A DNA stretch of 7,550 nucleotides from Deltaproteobacteria bacterium (GTDB lineage Bacteria; Desulfobacterota; JAFDIG01): the NCBI GenBank assembly GCA_019308145.1, contig JAFDIG010000104.1, positions 1-7,550 on the forward strand. Direction: 5' to 3'. The position numbers and the translations under genes are program-made. The notes beneath the pieces are model-generated. The model saw only the letters and a program-made list of their open reading frames with translations, searched no databases and was not told the origin of the DNA. Positions 5,699 to 7,550 of the stretch are shown here, one piece after another (the stretch's first letter is position 1; every line of letters begins with the position of its first letter).

Positions 5699-6949
5699 TT
5701 AAACCTCCTCTGGGTCAGTAATCTTGCCAGTTATTGCACTTGCAGCAGCAACAGCAGGATTTGCCAAATATATTTCTGCTTTTGGACTCCCCATCCTACC
5801 AATAAAATTTCTATTTGTTGTTGAAATGCATTTTTCATCAGAGGCAAGCACTCCCATATGCCCTCCAACACATGGCCCACATGTTGGGGTAGATACTATT
5901 GCTCCTGCTTTGATAAATCTCTCAATAAGTCCTTCCTTTAAAGCATTAAGATAAACTTCTTGAGAACCTGGGATAACAATACATCTGACCTCTTTATGGA
6001 TCTTTTTTTTATCTAAAATCATTGCTGCATCCCTTAGATCATCTAAACGGCCATTGGTACAACTACCGATTACAACTTGATCTATCTTAATATCTCCTAC
6101 TTGACTTACTGGTTTTGTATTCTCTGGTGAGTGAGGAAATGCAATTTGAGGTTCAATATTGGAGACATCATATTCCATTATCTGGGAATATTCTTCCGTT
6201 TCGTCTGTCTCATAAATTTTATATGGACGTTTTGCTCGTTTTTTTACATATTCTAAAGTTTTTTGATCAACTTTAAAGATACCTGCCTTTGCTCCTGCTT
6301 CAATGGCCATGTTTGCCATTGTGAATCTACTGTCCATAGAGAGTTTATCAATTACTTCCCCTGTAAATTCCATAGTGGAATAAAGAGCACCATCAACACC
6401 GATCTGCCCAATTGTATAAAGAATAAGATCTTTACCACCTACCCATCTCTTTAGATTACCATGATAAACGAATTTAATTGTGGGAGGAACCTTCATCCAG
6501 ATTTCACCAGTTGCCATAGCAACAGCAATATCTGTTGAACCCATTCCTGTTGAAAATGCTCCTAAAGCCCCATATGTACATGTATGAGAATCCGCTCCAA
6601 CAACCAAATCCCCTGGTAGAACCAAGCCCTTTTCAGGCAAGATTACATGTTCTATTCCTGCATCTCCAGCTTCAAAGAATAGCAAATGATGTTTTTTTGC
6701 GAACTCTCTTAAAGATTTTACCTGTTCTGCTTCAACAACATCTTTATTAGGAACAAAATGGTCCATGACAAATACTACCTTTTTGGGATCAAAAACCTTA
6801 TTAATTCCGATTTTATTGAATTGATCAACTGCTATACCAGCTGTAAGATCATGAGCCATAACCAGATCTACCTTAACATTGATGAATTCTCCAGGTTTTA
6901 CTTTACTTTTTGAAGCATGAGCTGCTAAGATCTTCTCAGCTATTGTCAT
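5699..6949 (-). CDS. Aconitase-superfamily hydro-lyase large subunit (LeuC/HacA type), probable dimethylmalate/methyl-acid dehydratase
   Basis: A 416-aa Fe-S hydro-lyase large subunit that moves or removes water on a 2-hydroxy di- or tricarboxylate. The three cluster ligands are visible: C297 in GSCTNGR, and C357 and C360 in TPTCGPCVGGH. Other aconitase-superfamily blocks are MAHDLTAG (31-38), GADSHTCTYGALG (118-130) and NRNFIGRMG (379-387). The length, near 420 aa, is that of the anaerobe/archaeal LeuC-HacA group, not the roughly 466-aa E. coli LeuC nor the single-chain aconitase or AcnD. The start has AAGGAGGAG 5 nt upstream. It is preceded by a 99-nt gap after the isomerase gene and followed after 1 nt by its small subunit. 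No leuA or leuB is in view. With the flanking isomerase and lyase, it fits the DmdA role in E. barkeri or a methylaconitate hydratase; the sequence alone cannot decide. Confidence 0.92.
   Translation of the reverse strand: MTIAEKILAAHASKSKVKPGEFINVKVDLVMAHDLTAGIAVDQFNKIGINKVFDPKKVVFVMDHFVPNKDVVEAEQVKSLREFAKKHHLLFFEAGDAGIEHVILPEKGLVLPGDLVVGADSHTCTYGALGAFSTGMGSTDIAVAMATGEIWMKVPPTIKFVYHGNLKRWVGGKDLILYTIGQIGVDGALYSTMEFTGEVIDKLSMDSRFTMANMAIEAGAKAGIFKVDQKTLEYVKKRAKRPYKIYETDETEEYSQIMEYDVSNIEPQIAFPHSPENTKPVSQVGDIKIDQVVIGSCTNGRLDDLRDAAMILDKKKIHKEVRCIVIPGSQEVYLNALKEGLIERFIKAGAIVSTPTCGPCVGGHMGVLASDEKCISTTNRNFIGRMGSPKAEIYLANPAVAAASAITGKITDPEEV
5704..5710 (-). promoter_or_regulatory. Shine-Dalgarno site of the small subunit
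   Basis: GAGGAGG on the minus strand, 6 nt before ATG 5697 and lying in the last codons of the large-subunit gene. The 1-nt spacing between the two genes and this strong site favour balanced synthesis of the two partner chains. Confidence 0.75.
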
Positions 6950-6965
6950 TTAAGCTCCTCCTTAA
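6950..6965 (-). promoter_or_regulatory. Strong Shine-Dalgarno site of the large subunit, held in a small hairpin loop
   Basis: AAGGAGGAG (6955-6963) lies 5 nt before the ATG at 6949. The flanking TTAAG (6961-6965) and CTTAA (6950-6954) can pair as a 5-bp stem with GAGGAG in the 6-nt loop, ending directly against the start codon. The ribosome site itself is certain; the hairpin is weak and may not matter. Confidence 0.6.
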
Positions 6966-7048
6966 GGACAAAAAAGTAACCTTTGTAAAAATTTTTTAAT
7001 CGATTAATCTATTGTCTTTTAAAGGTATAAATTTTTATAAGAGTTTTT
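6966..7048 (-). other. Intergenic leader between the isomerase and large-subunit genes
   Basis: This is the longest non-coding gap of the window (99 nt with the ribosome site). It is very AT-rich and holds a perfect 12-nt palindrome, TTAATCGATTAA, at 6996-7007. I see no hairpin with a T run that would be a terminator and no convincing -35/-10 pair, so the two genes are probably in one operon. The palindrome could be an operator, but one copy is weak evidence. Confidence 0.35.
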
Positions 7049-7550
7049 CTATATATAAACATATCCTTCCATAATTCTTCTTGCGGTTCTGTAAACTATA
7101 GCCTTTTCTAATTTAAATTCATCATCTATCTCACTTCCTTTAGCTTTTATAGGGATTGTTCCTGAAAAATGACCAATGATTAATGTATCATCTTTTTTTC
7201 CTTTTTCAGAGATAATTTCATTTACAACAGTTCCCTTCATTCTTGCAGCAGCACCTGTTGCAACACAACCAGTTACAGGATAAGCTTTATGCATCATGCC
7301 AGAGGCGTATATCTTTGATAATATATCCACATTCTCTATTTTCATTTTTTTACCTGTAACAAAATTTACCCAACTTACAGGTTTTTGAACAACTGCTATC
7401 ATAGGAAGAAGAGGACTTCTTCCTGTTAGGTTTGCCAATTCCGCGCATGAAATTTTTATATTTTCCAAAAGATCAATTAAATCTTTCTCTTTTTCTATAT
7501 CGATTGGTGATTCATCTCCTTTTAGTCCGATCTCAGCTGCTTTTATAAAA
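7049..7550 (-). CDS. PrpF/methylitaconate isomerase family protein, C-terminal part
   Basis: The last 166 codons of a gene that continues beyond the right edge. An internal TTG at 7468 could be taken as a start, but the frame stays open to 7550 and reads FIKAAEIGLKGDE, the usual PrpF-family strand before the C-terminal domain, so this is a truncated view and not a short gene. Other family blocks are PMIAVVQKP (54 codons or so into the visible part), VTGCVATGAAARMKGTVV and the late IGHFSGTIPI, where PrpF proteins normally read GHPSG. The family shifts a double bond in methylaconitate (PrpF) or methylitaconate (Mii of E. barkeri). The catalytic Lys and Cys lie in the N-terminal half and cannot be checked here. 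Co-directional with the hydro-lyase and lyase genes, it most likely supplies their unsaturated substrate. Confidence 0.88.
   Translation of the reverse strand, partial: FIKAAEIGLKGDESPIDIEKEKDLIDLLENIKISCAELANLTGRSPLLPMIAVVQKPVSWVNFVTGKKMKIENVDILSKIYASGMMHKAYPVTGCVATGAAARMKGTVVNEIISEKGKKDDTLIIGHFSGTIPIKAKGSEIDDEFKLEKAIVYRTARRIMEGYVYI

Noticed and set aside
5197..6949. Plain leucine-pathway LeuCD
   Set aside because: No leuA or leuB is visible, the small-subunit specificity loop is not of the isopropylmalate type, and the neighbours are a PrpF-family isomerase and a KRCGH lyase. It remains the fallback if activity says so.
7466..7468. TTG as the start of a 139-aa isomerase
   Set aside because: The frame is open to the window edge and the upstream residues still match the family, so the gene is cut by the window and not short.

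Overview
The window is AT-rich bacterial DNA in which every supportable gene lies on the minus strand, so transcription runs from the high coordinates to the low ones. The organism looks like a Gram-negative, probably anaerobic bacterium. A Wzm/Wzt-type polysaccharide exporter suggests an outer envelope glycan. Oxygen-sensitive enzymes (an isopropylmalate-dehydratase-type Fe-S hydro-lyase and a radical SAM protein) and a set resembling the nicotinate-fermentation genes of Eubacterium barkeri suggest anaerobic metabolism. The tRNA gene carries an encoded CCA end. I cannot name a phylum from this evidence.

Region 1 (7550 to 4325) is a compact catabolic operon. It holds the C-terminal part of a PrpF/methylitaconate-isomerase family protein, then a large and a small subunit of a LeuC/LeuD-type hydro-lyase, then an isocitrate-lyase/PEP-mutase superfamily lyase with the KRCGH motif. 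The last three genes are separated by 1 nt and by a 1-nt overlap, and each has a strong Shine-Dalgarno sequence. Isomerase + two-subunit dehydratase/hydratase + C-C lyase is the order of reactions methylitaconate -> dimethylmaleate -> 2,3-dimethylmalate -> propionate + pyruvate. A methylcitrate-type variant (methylaconitate -> methylisocitrate -> succinate + pyruvate) is the main alternative.

Region 2 (4320 to 4163) is a self-contained tRNA-Glu(CUC) unit: a TTGACA promoter that starts just past the lyase stop codon, the complete 76-nt tRNA, and a hairpin terminator.

Region 3 (4141 to 3167) is a PP-loop ATPase of the ThiI/MnmA-like sulfurtransferase type with three candidate cluster-binding cysteines and a C-terminal extension. 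Its start codon lies just after the tRNA terminator.

Region 4 (3153 to 150) is a glycan-export operon. A near-consensus sigma-70-type promoter sits so close to the permease ATG that the mRNA is predicted to be leaderless. The permease (Wzm-like) and ATPase (Wzt-like, with a C-terminal substrate-binding domain) are joined as TAAATG, and a radical SAM/SPASM-like protein follows 11 nt later. The start of a secreted protein (109 to 1) runs off the left edge.

No stretch of 300 bases lacks a gene. No CRISPR array, transposon or long repeat is visible.
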